The notes below the pieces were generated by a model that ran no database searches, was not told the DNA's origin, and saw nothing but the letters and a program-made list of their open reading frames with translations. From NCBI RefSeq assembly GCF_019192735.1, contig NZ_JAHTKP010000012.1:124001-188000 (forward strand): DNA of 64,000 nt. Reading direction: 5' to 3'. Shown here one piece after another: positions 15,329 through 25,200 of the stretch (position 1 is its first letter; every line of letters begins with the position of its first letter). The stretch is from Kitasatospora aureofaciens. Lineage in GTDB: Bacteria; Actinomycetota; Actinomycetes; Streptomycetales; Streptomycetaceae. The position numbers and the translations under genes are program-made.

Positions 15329-16177
15329 ATGCCCTCCTCTCCCTCGTCCAGCGTGCAGGCCGCCCGCGCCGCCGTTGCCGCGCGTCTGCGCGAGCTGATG
15401 CTGGACGCCGGCCTCAAGGGGCAAGAGCTGTCTGCCCGGTGCGGATGGCACCCGGCGAAGACCTCGCGCATCCTCTCCGCGAAGGTGGCCCCTTCCGATG
15501 CGGACATTCGGGCCTGGTGTACCGCCTGCGGTGCCGAGGATCAAGTGCAAGACCTCATCGCCACCTCGCGCGCGGTGGAGTCGATGTACGTGGAGTGGCG
15601 GCGGCTCCAGCGCAACGGCATGCGCAAGGTTCAGGAGAATGTCTACGCGCTGAACGAGCGGGCCCGTCTGTGCCGGGTGTACGTATCCAACGTCGTGCCC
15701 GGGTTCTTCCAGACGCCGGCCTACGCCACGGCCTTGATGCGCTCCATCACGCAGTTCCAGGGAACTCCCGACGATGTGACAGAGGCTGTCGCCGCCCGCG
15801 TGGCTCGCAGCCGGTTCCTGTACGAGGGCGGTCACCGGTTCGTAGTGCTGGTGGAGGAGTCAGTGCTGCGGTATCGCATCGGCGATGCCGAGGTGATGCG
15901 TGGGCAGCTTCGACACCTGCTCACCGTGATGCCGCTCCCCTCGGTCTCGCTCGGGATCATCCCGTTCACCGCCCAGCGCTCCGTCTGGCCGCTGGAAGCG
16001 TTCTACATGTTCGATGACCAGCACACGGTGGTGGAGACCCTGACGGCCGAGATCAACGTCAAGCAGCCTCGCGAACTGGCCGACTACGGCAAGGCGTTCG
16101 TCCAGCTGTCTGACGCGGCTGTCTACGGAGACGCGGCCCGCGCTGTGATCGCGACTGCACTCGACTCTCTCGGGTGA
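15329..16177 (+). CDS. Helix-turn-helix regulator, DUF5753 family
   Basis: A 282-residue protein with an N-terminal XRE-type HTH (ARLRELMLDAGLKGQELSAR, HPAKTSRILS) and a C-terminal DUF5753 domain recognisable from VVPGFFQTPAYATALM and the LRYRIGDAEVMRGQL region. It follows the DUF6879 gene by 31 bp and precedes the RiPP cluster by about 190 bp, so it may regulate either. The family is abundant in streptomycetes; the ligand is unknown. Confidence 0.85.
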   Translation: MPSSPSSSVQAARAAVAARLRELMLDAGLKGQELSARCGWHPAKTSRILSAKVAPSDADIRAWCTACGAEDQVQDLIATSRAVESMYVEWRRLQRNGMRKVQENVYALNERARLCRVYVSNVVPGFFQTPAYATALMRSITQFQGTPDDVTEAVAARVARSRFLYEGGHRFVVLVEESVLRYRIGDAEVMRGQLRHLLTVMPLPSVSLGIIPFTAQRSVWPLEAFYMFDDQHTVVETLTAEINVKQPRELADYGKAFVQLSDAAVYGDAARAVIATALDSLG

Positions 16178-16368
16178 ATCGCCGCAATATCTCGCAAGTT
16201 CATTGAGGCCGGGCGTGGTTGCTCCCTACCGTCGTTGGTGCCGCTCGGGCCGTGGATGAGCACGGCAACGACAGTAGGGGAGCGCCCCCACTCTGGCCGT
16301 TCCCGCCCGCAGGCGGGGCAAGCCGGGCTGTCCGTAACTCGATGCAACAACGAGAAGCAGGAGGAGCG

Positions 16369-16632
16369 TTGAGCACCGCTACCGAACTCCGTCCCGTCGC
16401 CCCCTGGGGCATGGGGCGCATGGCGCCGTTGCGCAACGGCGAGCCGTCGAACTGGCGCTACGCGGGGCTGGACCCCGACACGCAGACGGGCCGGTGGGCC
16501 GGAGAGAACGGAGTGATGACCTCTGCCGAACTCGGCAAGCACGGCACCAGCGTGGGCACCTACCCGCCCACCCAGATCGGCAAGGACGGAAAGGTGGACG
16601 GCGACACCGGCCACGACGCCGAGCAGGACTAG
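16369..16632 (+). CDS. tgmA: Graspetide-type RiPP precursor peptide
   Basis: An 87-residue precursor. The leader begins STATELRPVAPWGMGRMAPL, matching the conserved RPxxPWG segment of putative ATP-grasp-modified RiPP precursors. The C-terminal core is rich in Thr, Lys, Asp and Glu, with two Asp-Gly pairs (KDGKVDGDTGHDAEQD), suited to ester or amide macrocyclisation and aspartimide formation. AGGAGG lies 4 nt before a TTG at 16369, favoured over the ATG at 16342, which has no ribosome-binding site. The stop is 11 bp before the ligase gene. Precursor assignment is strong from context; the core boundary is uncertain. Confidence 0.8.
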   Translation: MSTATELRPVAPWGMGRMAPLRNGEPSNWRYAGLDPDTQTGRWAGENGVMTSAELGKHGTSVGTYPPTQIGKDGKVDGDTGHDAEQD

Positions 16633-16643
16633 GAGGTAGGACC

Positions 16644-17597
16644 GTGGACGGACACCCGGTGCTGGTCACCACCGCGTACGAGGACCCGACGGCCGATATC
16701 GTGATCACGGAGTTGAACCGGCGCCGGGTGCCCGTCCTCCGGTTCGACCCTGGCAAGGACTTTCCGCAGCGCGTCGCCTTGACGGCGGCCCTCGGCGCGG
16801 ACGGCTGGACGGGCGCGCTCGCTGTTGGCGATCGGACCGCCGATCTCGCGCACGTTCGCGCGCTGTACCACCGTCGGCCCAGCGCGTATCACCCCGAGAG
16901 CAACGACCAGGCCGGCCGGTTCGCCGCGCAGGAGAACCGGCGGGGGCTCGGCGGTGTGCTGGCGGACCTGCCGGGCTGTCTCTACCTGAGCCACCCACAG
17001 GCGATCGCCCGGGCCGAGTGCAAGCCCACTCAGCTTGCCCTTGCGGCTCGTCTCGGCCTGCTGGTCCCGGCAACGCTGATCACCAACAACACTGCCGAGG
17101 CGAAGGCGTTCGCCGCCGCGCAACCCGCCATCTACAAGCCCTTGCACGCTGGGGCGTACAACGTGGACGGCGAGCCGGCTGGCATCTGGGCCGCCTCGGT
17201 CGAAGCCGGCGAGATCACCGACGCCGTGAGCCGCTGTGCCCATCTCTTTCAGACGCAGGTGCCCAAGGCCGGGGACGTACGCGCCGTGGTGGTCGGGAAC
17301 AGGGTTTTCTGCGCGCTGATCACGGCCCCGCCCGGGGTGCTCGACTGGCGCAGCGAGTACCGCCACCTGACGTACGAGCCTGTCGACTGCCCAGAGCCGA
17401 TTCGGACCGCGCTGCTGGCGTTCCTCGCCGAACTCGGCCTGAACTTCGGGGCGTTCGACTTCGCAGTGACCCCCGCAGGGGAGTGGTGGTTCCTGGAGTG
17501 CAACCCGAACGGCCAATGGGCGTGGCTGGAGCACGCGGCGAACCTGCCGATCACCCGTGCGATTGCCGATCTTCTGGAGAACGGAGTAACCGAGTGA
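16644..17597 (+). CDS. tgmB: ATP-grasp RiPP maturase
   Basis: A 317-residue ATP-grasp ligase of the SAV_5884 peptide-maturase type. It would activate side-chain carboxylates of the precursor with ATP and form intramolecular esters or amides. Seen are [21 protein letters not shown], the nucleotide-binding Lys region PAIYKPL, and the metal-binding end FDFAV ... [15 protein letters not shown] at 16644 has AGGAGG 7 nt upstream. It is followed by the methyltransferase with a GTGA overlap, so all three genes form one unit. Confidence 0.88.
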   Translation: MDGHPVLVTTAYEDPTADIVITELNRRRVPVLRFDPGKDFPQRVALTAALGADGWTGALAVGDRTADLAHVRALYHRRPSAYHPESNDQAGRFAAQENRRGLGGVLADLPGCLYLSHPQAIARAECKPTQLALAARLGLLVPATLITNNTAEAKAFAAAQPAIYKPLHAGAYNVDGEPAGIWAASVEAGEITDAVSRCAHLFQTQVPKAGDVRAVVVGNRVFCALITAPPGVLDWRSEYRHLTYEPVDCPEPIRTALLAFLAELGLNFGAFDFAVTPAGEWWFLECNPNGQWAWLEHAANLPITRAIADLLENGVTE

Positions 17598-18712
17598 GCG
17601 AATCGGAAGGGCTTCGGGCCGCACTGGCCGCACAGCTCAAGGAGGCGGGGGTGATCCGTAGCGCCGAGTGGGAAGCGGCGGTGCTGGCGGTCCCGCGTGA
17701 GGCGTTCCTGTCGGGCGGTTGGTTCGAGCACGACGGCGGCGGGTGGTACCGGCCCGTCTCTCTCACCGAGTCGCCCGAGCTGATCAGCCGGGTGTACGAG
17801 GACGACACGCTAGTGACTCAGCTCGCCGGCTGCGTGGTCCCGCGTCAGGTCGAAGGGCGGTTGTCGCAGGGGCCCACGTCGTCTTCGACGCTGCCGAGCC
17901 TGGTCGTTCGGATGCTCGAAGAGCTGCGGGTGTCGCCCGGCATGTCGGTGCTGGAGGTCGGCACCGGGACCGGTTACTCCACGGCGCTGTTGACGCATGT
18001 ACTCGGCGACGACCAGGTGACGTCGATCGAGGTCGACGCGGACGTGTCGGCGCGGGCGTCCGTGGCACTCGGAGAACTCGGCTACTGGCCCGACCTGGTG
18101 GTCGGTGACGGGCTCTCCGGGTATGCGAAAAGCGCGCCGTACGACAGGGGCATTGCCACCTGCGGTGTGCGGACCGTTCCGGCGGAGTGGGTCGCTCAGA
18201 CCCGCCCCGGCGGCGAGATCCTGGTGACCGTCGGCGGGTGGATGAACGCTTCCGAACTGGTGCGGCTCACCGTGGCCGAAGACGGGACGGCATCCGGCCC
18301 GGTGCTCGGGGGCGGTGTGTCGTTCATGCTGGCCCGTCCGCACATGCCACCGCCGCTCGGCATGCTGCCCGATCTCGACCAGGGTGAGGCGGCACCGGCA
18401 GCCGTCGGCGCCGATGTGCTCGACCGGTGGGCGGCTCGCTTCGTCGCGCAGTTTGCCGCGCCCACCGCCCAGCACTTCGCGATGCCCCGCAACGGCAGGA
18501 CTGAACATGTCGTCATCGATGTGGCCGCCGGAGCGTGGGCTGCCGTGTATGAGGAAGGCGGCCGATGGCTGGTCCGGCAGGGTGGCCCTGCCCGTCTGTG
18601 GGACCAGATCGCTGACCAGCTCAATCGGTGGCGCCTCGCGGGCGAGCCCACCGCAGAGCGGCTGTGGCTCACCGTCGGCCCTACGGGGCAACGGCTGGAA
18701 TGGGCGGGCTGA
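17594..18712 (+). CDS. tgmC: Isoaspartyl-type methyltransferase of the RiPP system
   Basis: A 372-residue SAM-dependent methyltransferase related to protein-L-isoaspartate O-methyltransferase (motif [15 protein letters not shown]; substrate-loop region [14 protein letters not shown]). In the fuscimiditide pathway such an enzyme methylates an Asp in the graspetide core, which then closes to an aspartimide. GTG at 17594 overlaps the ligase stop as GTGA. The family carries an extra C-terminal domain of about 150 residues, present here. A terminator follows 8 bp after the stop. Confidence 0.87.
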   Translation: MSESEGLRAALAAQLKEAGVIRSAEWEAAVLAVPREAFLSGGWFEHDGGGWYRPVSLTESPELISRVYEDDTLVTQLAGCVVPRQVEGRLSQGPTSSSTLPSLVVRMLEELRVSPGMSVLEVGTGTGYSTALLTHVLGDDQVTSIEVDADVSARASVALGELGYWPDLVVGDGLSGYAKSAPYDRGIATCGVRTVPAEWVAQTRPGGEILVTVGGWMNASELVRLTVAEDGTASGPVLGGGVSFMLARPHMPPPLGMLPDLDQGEAAPAAVGADVLDRWAARFVAQFAAPTAQHFAMPRNGRTEHVVIDVAAGAWAAVYEEGGRWLVRQGGPARLWDQIADQLNRWRLAGEPTAERLWLTVGPTGQRLEWAG

Positions 18713-18720
18713 ACCACGGA

Positions 18721-18753
18721 AGGCCCCACAACCGGCCGTGGGTAGTGGGGCCT
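18721..18753. terminator. Terminator between RiPP cluster and DUF397 gene
   Basis: Stem AGGCCCCAC (18721-18729) / GTGGGGCCT (18745-18753) with an internal CCGGCC-rich loop, lying between convergent genes. It and its downstream flank resemble the plc terminator region at 14361-14420. Confidence 0.75.
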
Positions 18754-18774
18754 CGGGGCAGCTTGCGAGGTGCG

Positions 18775-18978
18775 TCAGACCGTGCCGAACTCGTCGGCTC
18801 GGATGGCGGAGACGAAGGACTGCCAGGCCTCGGCCGGGAAGATCAAGGCCGGGCCATCAGGGTCCTTGCTGTCCCGCACCGGCATCTGGCCGGGAAGCCC
18901 GTCCGCCACCTCCACGCACTGCCCTTCCTGGACGCTGTATGTGCTCTTGCGCCACTTGGCGCGCGTTGGGTCATTCAT
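18775..18978 (-). CDS. DUF397 family protein
   Basis: A 67-residue protein, WRKSTYSVQEGQCVEVAD ... VRDSKDPDGPALIFPAEAW, a textbook DUF397 pattern. Members are encoded beside DUF5753 HTH regulators and, in Scr1/Scr2-type pairs, act as the partner that modulates the regulator. The start MNDPTRAKW at 18978 overlaps the HTH stop at 18971 by 8 bp, so they are coupled. Confidence 0.85.
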   Translation of the reverse strand: MNDPTRAKWRKSTYSVQEGQCVEVADGLPGQMPVRDSKDPDGPALIFPAEAWQSFVSAIRADEFGTV

Positions 18979-19804
18979 TCTCAAATCCCCTTCGAACTCG
19001 CCGGATGAACTCTCGACTCGCTGCCCGGGACAACGCCTCGACTTGCAGTTGATCGTACTCACCGGTCCACTCGGCCAGCGTCTCCGGATCGCGTTCGAGG
19101 AAGCCCCGCCGCTGCGTCTCGCCGTACCCCACGATGGTCCTGTTCGGCATGGTCAGCAAGGTGATTGGAAGCCCGAACGGCCTGTCCTCACCGAGTGAGA
19201 ACGGGCTGACCTGGACAACGATCTGAGGTTGAACCGCCAGTTCCTCCAGGTGTAGGAGCTGCTCCATCATGACATCACGGCCCCCGATGGCTCGGTGTAG
19301 GCAGCCTTCATCTATGACCGCGTGGACCCGGGGCGCAGGCTGCCGGTTGAGACGTTGCTGCCGATGCAGCAGCAACGCGAGCCGTTCGTCGGCCTGCTGC
19401 TGGGTTGCCCGTCCTCGGCGAACTCGTGCTTCCTGATATGCCCTCGCGTAGGCGGGGGTTTGGAAGAGGCTCGGGATGATGTTGATCTCGAACAGTCGAA
19501 GTGCCACCGCGTCAGCCTCGCTGCGCAGGTACTCGGCGAATCCCTCAAGCAGGACGCGCCGCCCTGCGTTGCGCCACTCCCGTTCGAACTGCCCCGGAGT
19601 CTCGAATGCTTCGTCAAGCCTTCTGGAGAATCGCTCGGTTGGAGGTTTGCGGCCAGTTTCGATGGCGGACACGTGTACGGACGAGTACCCGGTGAGCGTG
19701 GCCAGGTGGTCCTGAGTCCAACCGCGTGCCTCTCGTAGCTCGCGAAGTTGCGCGCCAAACTTTGCGGCAGGTGAGGAGTCCGGATCAAGTTCCTTGCGGT
19801 TCAT
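18971..19804 (-). CDS. Helix-turn-helix regulator, DUF5753 family
   Basis: A 277-residue XRE-type regulator. The N-terminal HTH is clear (FGAQLRELREARGWTQDHLA, YSSVHVSAIETGRKPPT), and the DUF5753 domain shows IIPSLFQTPAYARAYQ and VQVSPFSLGEDRPFGLPI. It forms a coupled pair with the DUF397 gene. It diverges from the 19914 operon, so the 109-bp gap probably holds a shared control region. Confidence 0.87.
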   Translation of the reverse strand: MNRKELDPDSSPAAKFGAQLRELREARGWTQDHLATLTGYSSVHVSAIETGRKPPTERFSRRLDEAFETPGQFEREWRNAGRRVLLEGFAEYLRSEADAVALRLFEINIIPSLFQTPAYARAYQEARVRRGRATQQQADERLALLLHRQQRLNRQPAPRVHAVIDEGCLHRAIGGRDVMMEQLLHLEELAVQPQIVVQVSPFSLGEDRPFGLPITLLTMPNRTIVGYGETQRRGFLERDPETLAEWTGEYDQLQVEALSRAASREFIRRVRRGFENE

Positions 19805-19913
19805 GATTGTTAGCTCCTATTCCTTCCCTGATGAAAGGTTGAAGGCACCGTCGACTATAAAGCACAGTTGGCAGCCCTGGGTAGTCATCGCACTACGGAA
19901 AGGAGTTGCTGCC

Positions 19914-20174
19914 GTGACGCGCAAGAAGTTCCCCGCTGGGTCGCCCTATCGCCCGCAGGTCGGCGAGCTGGTCAAGGACGTGACGACCGACAAGAACGTC
20001 GTCTACATGGACACGCGGGGCGGGCTCGCCTACGTGCGGCCGGTGGGCGGTGGGGTGGAGCGGACGGTCGACCCCACCGGTATCCGACCCCTTCCGGGCG
20101 GGCCGACGCTGGTCGTCCACATCGTTCCCGCCAAACCCCGTGGCCGGCTCGGCGCCGACGAGGGCGTCGCGTGA
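19914..20174 (+). CDS. Small hypothetical protein, first gene of a coupled operon
   Basis: An 86-residue protein with a beta-rich pattern (QVGELVKDVTTDKNVVYMDTRGGLAYVRPVGGG split over two strands) like proteins that accompany DUF397/HTH clusters in Streptomyces. GTG at 19914 is preceded by AAAGGAG. The stop overlaps the next start as GTGA. Confidence 0.65.
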   Translation: MTRKKFPAGSPYRPQVGELVKDVTTDKNVVYMDTRGGLAYVRPVGGGVERTVDPTGIRPLPGGPTLVVHIVPAKPRGRLGADEGVA

Positions 20175-20407
20175 AGCGCCAACCCGCGTTTGGTGCTGAC
20201 GTGTTGGTTGCAGTCGGCATCATCGGTGCACTGAGTGGCGGCGCAGCGGCCGCCGTGACCTGGGTCCTTCCCGGTCCGCCGAGCGTCGCCACGGTGTTGG
20301 TCTGCCTGATGACATTCGCCGCCGTCCTCATGCTCGGCATCGTCGCGTCCGAACCCATCATCCGGCGGGCCACCCAGCGGCGGCTCAGGCGGGACCGCCA
20401 CCGATGA
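20171..20407 (+). CDS. Small two-helix membrane protein
   Basis: A 78-residue protein with two hydrophobic segments (about residues 9-33 and 38-60) and a basic C-terminus (RRATQRRLRRDRHR). It starts at GTG 20171 overlapping the previous stop and ends overlapping the next ATG (ATGA). No family recognised. Confidence 0.65.
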   Translation: MKRQPAFGADVLVAVGIIGALSGGAAAAVTWVLPGPPSVATVLVCLMTFAAVLMLGIVASEPIIRRATQRRLRRDRHR

Positions 20408-20616
20408 CCAGCCCTCCGACCTGTCCCGCGTCGGCCTGTGGTGCGCCGGTCGATCTGTTCAACGATGCCAACTCGGCCGGGCAGACGTGGAACTGCCCGC
20501 AGTGCGCCCGGTGGGGTGTCGCCTGGTCGTCGGCCTACCTCGCGGACCAACCGTTCGAGGAATCCCTGGTCGTCCTCGGCCGCAGGCTCCAGCGTCGGGC
20601 GATGGGCGAACCGTGA
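20404..20616 (+). CDS. Small zinc-ribbon protein
   Basis: A 70-residue protein with CPASAC near the N-terminus and CPQC near residue 31, which together could bind one zinc. It is coupled on both sides (ATGA upstream, TGATG downstream). As in the AICE pair at 11590/11357, it precedes an LSPxRR-motif protein. Confidence 0.65.
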   Translation: MTSPPTCPASACGAPVDLFNDANSAGQTWNCPQCARWGVAWSSAYLADQPFEESLVVLGRRLQRRAMGEP

Positions 20617-20990
20617 TGCCGATGCTCGAAGTGGACCGGAACCCGCGCTCTCGTCTCGCTTTCCTCGGCCGCACGATCCTCGGCCTGATGCGTGAGCCTC
20701 GGATCACCTGGTCATGGGTCTGGGGCGCCTACTTGCAGTTCACGCCACCGGTTCTGTGGCTCAGCCCCAAAAGACGCCAAGCGGTCGCGGCGGTCGCGCA
20801 GATACTCGCGGAGGAGCGGCACGTCCGCGAGACGTGCCGCGAGGCCACCCGGGACGCACTTCACGCCGAGTTGTACGAGGCAATGGCCAGACTCCAGCGG
20901 GCGGCGGGCCCGTACGCCTTGGCCCGAGAGCTTGCTCCGGTGCCCCGTCGTCGGCCTCGGGCGTCCCGGCCGCCCAACCGGCCCAACTGA
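20616..20990 (+). CDS. LSPxRR-motif protein (chromosomal island copy)
   Basis: A 124-residue protein starting MPMLEVDRNP; GTG 20613 is an alternative start. LGRTILGLMREPRITW ... PPVLWLSPKRRQAV aligns with the 78-residue AICE protein encoded at 11593-11357. A helical, charged C-terminal region (HVRETCREATRDALHAELYE) and a Pro/Arg tail are extra here. Last gene of the four-gene coupled operon. Function unknown. Confidence 0.65.
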   Translation: MPMLEVDRNPRSRLAFLGRTILGLMREPRITWSWVWGAYLQFTPPVLWLSPKRRQAVAAVAQILAEERHVRETCREATRDALHAELYEAMARLQRAAGPYALARELAPVPRRRPRASRPPNRPN

Positions 20991-20999
20991 TACGGCAGC

Positions 21000-21805
21000 T
21001 CACGCGAACGGGCCCCAGGGGAACCACGGATCGTGGACCTCCCGGGGCCCGTCCGGCGTCAGCAGGGTGAGCGCCGGCGGCGCCGCCGCGTAGTCGGCCA
21101 GCAGCACCGCGCCGTGCCGGGTCTCCAGCTCGGCCTGCACGGGTACGGGCAGCTTGCTGAACGAGCGCCGCAGCTGGAGCGCGTCCCGCCGGCTGACCGG
21201 CTGCGGGGCGCGCAGCACCAGCCGCAGCGGGCTGAGCGGCCCGGCCACCGGCGTGCCGGTGCCCAGCTCGTAGCCGACCGCGCCGATCGGGCCCCAGGCC
21301 AGCCGGTGGTCCGCCGGCAGCTCGCCGACCGCCGGCAGCAGGGCCAGCGCCGGGATCGCCGCCACCCGCTCGGGCGCGAGCAGCGCCCGCCGGGCGGCCA
21401 GCCGCTCGGGCCGGAACGTGCGGGCGACGGCCGCCCACGGCGCCAGCACGTTCAGCAGTTGCCCGCGCTGGGGCCGCGTACGGTCACCGGGATCCACTGC
21501 TCGGGCGCCGCCGTGACGTCCCGGGTGCAGCGCACCGGGTGCGGGGTGTCCACCCGGGAGCCGGCCACGGCGGGCGCGCGGCCGACCGTCACCCACGGGT
21601 GCGCCCGCAGCACGGCCCGTGCCCAGTCGGGGAGTTCCCCGCCGCCGAGCGGGCGCAGCGAGCTGGGGCACTGCATCAGCAGCAGGTCGTGCGGGCCGGG
21701 CAGCCGCCCGTCCAGCGCGGCCAGCGGCCCGACCAGTCGGCGCGGTCCGCCGGGCGTCTCCTCGGCGGCACGCCGGGCGGGTGTTTCGGAGTGGGCGACG
21801 GTCAC
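21000..21805 (-). pseudogene. MdcG-like phosphoribosyl-dephospho-CoA transferase, frameshifted
   Basis: The two reading frames 21452-21805 and 21000-21480 together make one MdcG-like protein. MdcG attaches the prosthetic group to the acyl-carrier subunit of malonate decarboxylase. The start is GTG 21805, with AGGAGG 6 nt upstream. The first frame reads to EQWIPVTVRGP and then hits a stop. The second continues from QRGQLLNVLAPWAAVARTF through WGPIGAVGYELGTG to the end. One base is missing in the G run 21470-21473 (plus strand). The usual Asp-Leu-Asp site of the family reads SPLRL here, so even repaired it may be inactive. No mdc structural genes lie in the window. Confidence 0.7.
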
Positions 21806-21977
21806 GGCAGTCCTCCTGGGCGACGTCAGACCGGCTGACGGCTCCACCCTCCGCCCGCCTCCGGCCGGACGGCTACGGCCCCTGGACGCGTTCTCCCGGG
21901 ACCAAAGGCTCAAGGTGCGCCGTTCTGGTCACAATGTGAGAGTGGGGGCAGCCCGGTATCCGTCCGGAGGAGGAGTC

Positions 21978-22244
21978 ATGGGCATCTTCGACAGGTTCCG
22001 CCACAAGGCGCACGAGTCGAGCGAGGACGAGCGAGGCTCGGTCGGCCGCCATCAGGAACAGGACACCTCCGCGATGGGGGACGCCGCCCAGCGTGCCGCC
22101 CTCGCTCACGACGAGGCCGCCGACGCGTTCAGTCCCGAGATCGAGCGGACCCGTGAGTCGCGCGAGTCGGCGCAGCGCGCGCAGGAGGAGGCCGACCGGC
22201 GTGCCGCCGAGAACATGACGGCCGAAGGCGACCCCTGGGATTGA
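21978..22244 (+). CDS. Small charged hypothetical protein
   Basis: An 88-residue, highly charged protein (MGIFDRFRHKAHESSEDE...) with a long helical Glu/Arg/Ala region likely to form a coiled coil or be disordered. GGAGGAGGAG lies just before the ATG. Similar small proteins with an MGIFDRF start occur widely in streptomycetes. Function unknown. A 16-bp imperfect tandem repeat spans its stop codon (22239-22270). Confidence 0.65.
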   Translation: MGIFDRFRHKAHESSEDERGSVGRHQEQDTSAMGDAAQRAALAHDEAADAFSPEIERTRESRESAQRAQEEADRRAAENMTAEGDPWD

Positions 22245-22291
22245 TCCTGTAGCGGATCGATCCGGTAGGACACGCCACCGCCGCCCCGGGC

Positions 22292-25200
22292 TCAGCGCGC
22301 CCGGGGCGGCAGCGGCGGGCGCCGCAGGTCGGGCCGGGGGGTGTCGTCCGGCGGGGGCGCCGCGGCGGGCACGTCCTCCAGCAGCTCCAGCGCCAGCTGG
22401 ACGGCGGTGGTCAGCTCCGGGTGTCGCCCCCGGGCCCAGTCCTGCGGGCCGCGCAGCACGTGCACGTCCGGCTCGACGCCGTGGTTCTCCACCGACCAGC
22501 CGAGCCCGCCGGTGAACCAGGAGGCGTTCTTCGGCACCGAGATCTGGGTGCCGTCGCCGAGGGTGTGCCGCCCGGTCATCCCGACCACCCCGCCCCAGGT
22601 GCGGGTGCCGACCACCGGCCCGAGCCCGAGCAGCTTGATCGCCGCGATGATCACGTCCCCGTCCGAGCTGGTGGCCTCGTCGGCGAGCGCGACCACCGGG
22701 CCGCGCGGCGCGTTGCGCGGCCACCGGACGGGCTGCCGGCCGCGGCTGAAGTCCCAGGCGAGGACCCGCCGGGTGAGTTTCTCCAGGACGAGTTCGGAGA
22801 CGTTGCCCCCGGCGTTGCCGCGGACGTCGAGGACGAGCGCGGGCTTGTCCAGTTCGCGCCGCAGGTCGCGGTTGAACTGTGCCCAGCCGGAGCCGCCGAG
22901 GTCGGGGATGTGCAGGTAGCCGCACCGGCCGTCACTGAACTCCCGTACCAGGGACCGGCGTTTGACCACCCAGTCCTGGTAGCGGAGGGGCTGCTCGTCG
23001 GTCAGCGGGGTGACGGTGATCCGTCGCACCGGGGCGTCCGGGCCGCTGCGCAGGCTCAGTTCGACGGTGCTGCCGCCGGTGCCGGCCAGCAGCGGGAGCG
23101 GGCCGCGGAGGGGGTCCACCGGGCGCCCGCCGATCTCCAGGAGTTCGTCGCCGTCCCGGACGCCCTGGGCGGCGAGCGGGGCGCGGGCGCGCGGGTCGGA
23201 GGACTCGCCGGGCAGCACCCGGTCGACCAGCCAGCGGCCGTCGGGGGAGCGGTGCGCGGTGGCGCCGAGCAGGCCGAGCGGCTGCTGGGCGAGCGAGGGG
23301 CCCTCGGCGCGCCGGGACGGGGTGACGTAGGCGTGCGAGGTGCCGAGTTCGCCGAGGAGTTCGCGCAGCAGGTCGGCGAAGTCGTCCGGCCCGGCGATCC
23401 GGTCGAGCAGCGGCTCGTACTGGGCGATCAGGGCGGGCCAGTCCAGGCCGGACATCCGGGCGTCCCAGAACTGGTCCCGGACGATCCGGGCGGCCTCGTG
23501 GTAGGCCTGGCGCCACTCGGCGGCCGGGTGCACGGTGTGGGTGATCCGACGCAGGTCCACCGGGGTGCCGGCGGAGGGGACACCGACCGGGACGATCCGC
23601 AGGGTGCCGGCCGAGTAGACCGCGATCGAGCCGCCGTCGCCGGAGACGGCATAGCCGTCGAGCTTGTCGACCAGGGTGGTGCGGGTGCCCCGGGCCAGGT
23701 CGAAGTGCTCCAGCGAGGGGCGCCCGGAGGTGTCCTCCGGGCTGGCGAAGGTCTGCCCGAGGGTGCCGGAGATCGGCCAGCGCAGCCAGACCAGGCCGCC
23801 GCGCACCGCGTCGGTGGCCGAGTACTTGGAGGCGATCACCGGGAACTGCAGCAGCCGCTCGCCGATGCCCTGCGGGTCGACCCGGACGGTGCCGTCGCCG
23901 CCGCCGTCGCCGCGCGGGGTCCCGTCCTCGGCGGGCGCGGCGAACGGGGACGGGGCGTCGGCGGTGAGCGGGACGAGGTAGGGGCGGCAGCCGAGCGGGA
24001 AGGAGAGGTCACCGGTGTGCACGTCGTGGACCGGGTCGAAGCCGCGCCAGGACAGGAAGGCCAGGTAGCGGCCGTCCCGGGTGAACACCGGCTGCTCGTC
24101 CTCGAACCGCCCGTCGGTGACGTCGGTGATCGGCGCGGGCGCGTCGGTGCGGGTGAGCCGGATGCGGCGCAGCGAGCGTCCGGCGGCCGGCTGGGACCAG
24201 GCGATCCAGTGCGAGTCGGGGGAGAAGCGGGCGCTGGAGACCGGCCCGTACCCGGAGGCGGCGACTTCGCGGACGGCGCCGTCGGTGGTGGCGACCAGCA
24301 GCAGCCGCCCGTCCGACGCGGCGGCGGCGAGGTGGCTGCCGTCGGGGGAGGCGGTGAGCTCCAGGACGCGGCCGAGCCGCCCGGCGGCGAGCACCCGGTG
24401 GCGGTGCTTCTCGCTGCCGTCGTGCCCGGGCAGCGGCATCACCTCGACGGCGTCGGCGCCCTCGGCGTCGGTGATCCAGGCGGCCTCACCGGTGTGCCCG
24501 AGGATCACCGGCAGCCGGGTGCGCACGCCGGGGGTGTCGGCGAGCGCGCGGGCCGGGCCGTCCTTGTGGGTGAGCCAGTACTGGCTGCCACGCACGGTGA
24601 TCACCCCGGCCCGGCCGGTCTGGTCGCAGGCCAGGTCCTTGACCTGGCTCGCGGCACCGACCTGGTACGGGCGGCGGCCGGCCCGGGACCCGCCGAGCGG
24701 CACGTGCAGCCGGCGCGGCCCGGGGGCGTCCAGGCTCTCCAGCAGCCAGAGGTCGCCGGCGTGCTGGTAGACGATCCGGGTGCCGTCGCTGGCGGCCTCG
24801 CGGGCGTAGTAGGAGGCGTGGTCGGTGTGCCGGCGCAGGTCAGTGCCGTCGGGGCGGCAGGAGTAGAGGTTGCCGACGCCCTCGTGGTCGGAGAGGAAGG
24901 CGATTCTCTCGTTGGGGGGATCGCCGACCGGCATGGGTGAGGCCAGGTGGCCCCGGTGCCCGGCGAGGATCTGCTCGCCGTCCGCCCAGAGCCGCCCGGT
25001 GGCGCCGCCGCGGTAGCGCTTCCAGGCGGCGGGTTCGTGCGGGGCGGCGCCGGTGAGCAGGACGGTGCGCTCGCGGCTCATCTGGGCGTCGCCGACCGGT
25101 CCCCAGGGCATCCGGCGGCCGGGAGAGCCGTCCGGGGGCAGCGCGTGCGCCCAGGTGTAGTGGCCGAAGGGCTCGTGGAAGGAGGTGACGGCGAGCACCT

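Noticed and set aside
16494..16643. N-terminal extension of the ATP-grasp maturase into the precursor gene
   Set aside because: It would overlap the precursor core in another frame; GTG 16644 has an ideal ribosome-binding site.
22421..24940. 839-codon plus-strand frame opposite the tricorn protease
   Set aside because: Antisense shadow of a gene with clear S41 and propeller motifs; composition is Gly/Ala/Arg/Val-rich and lacks any domain.
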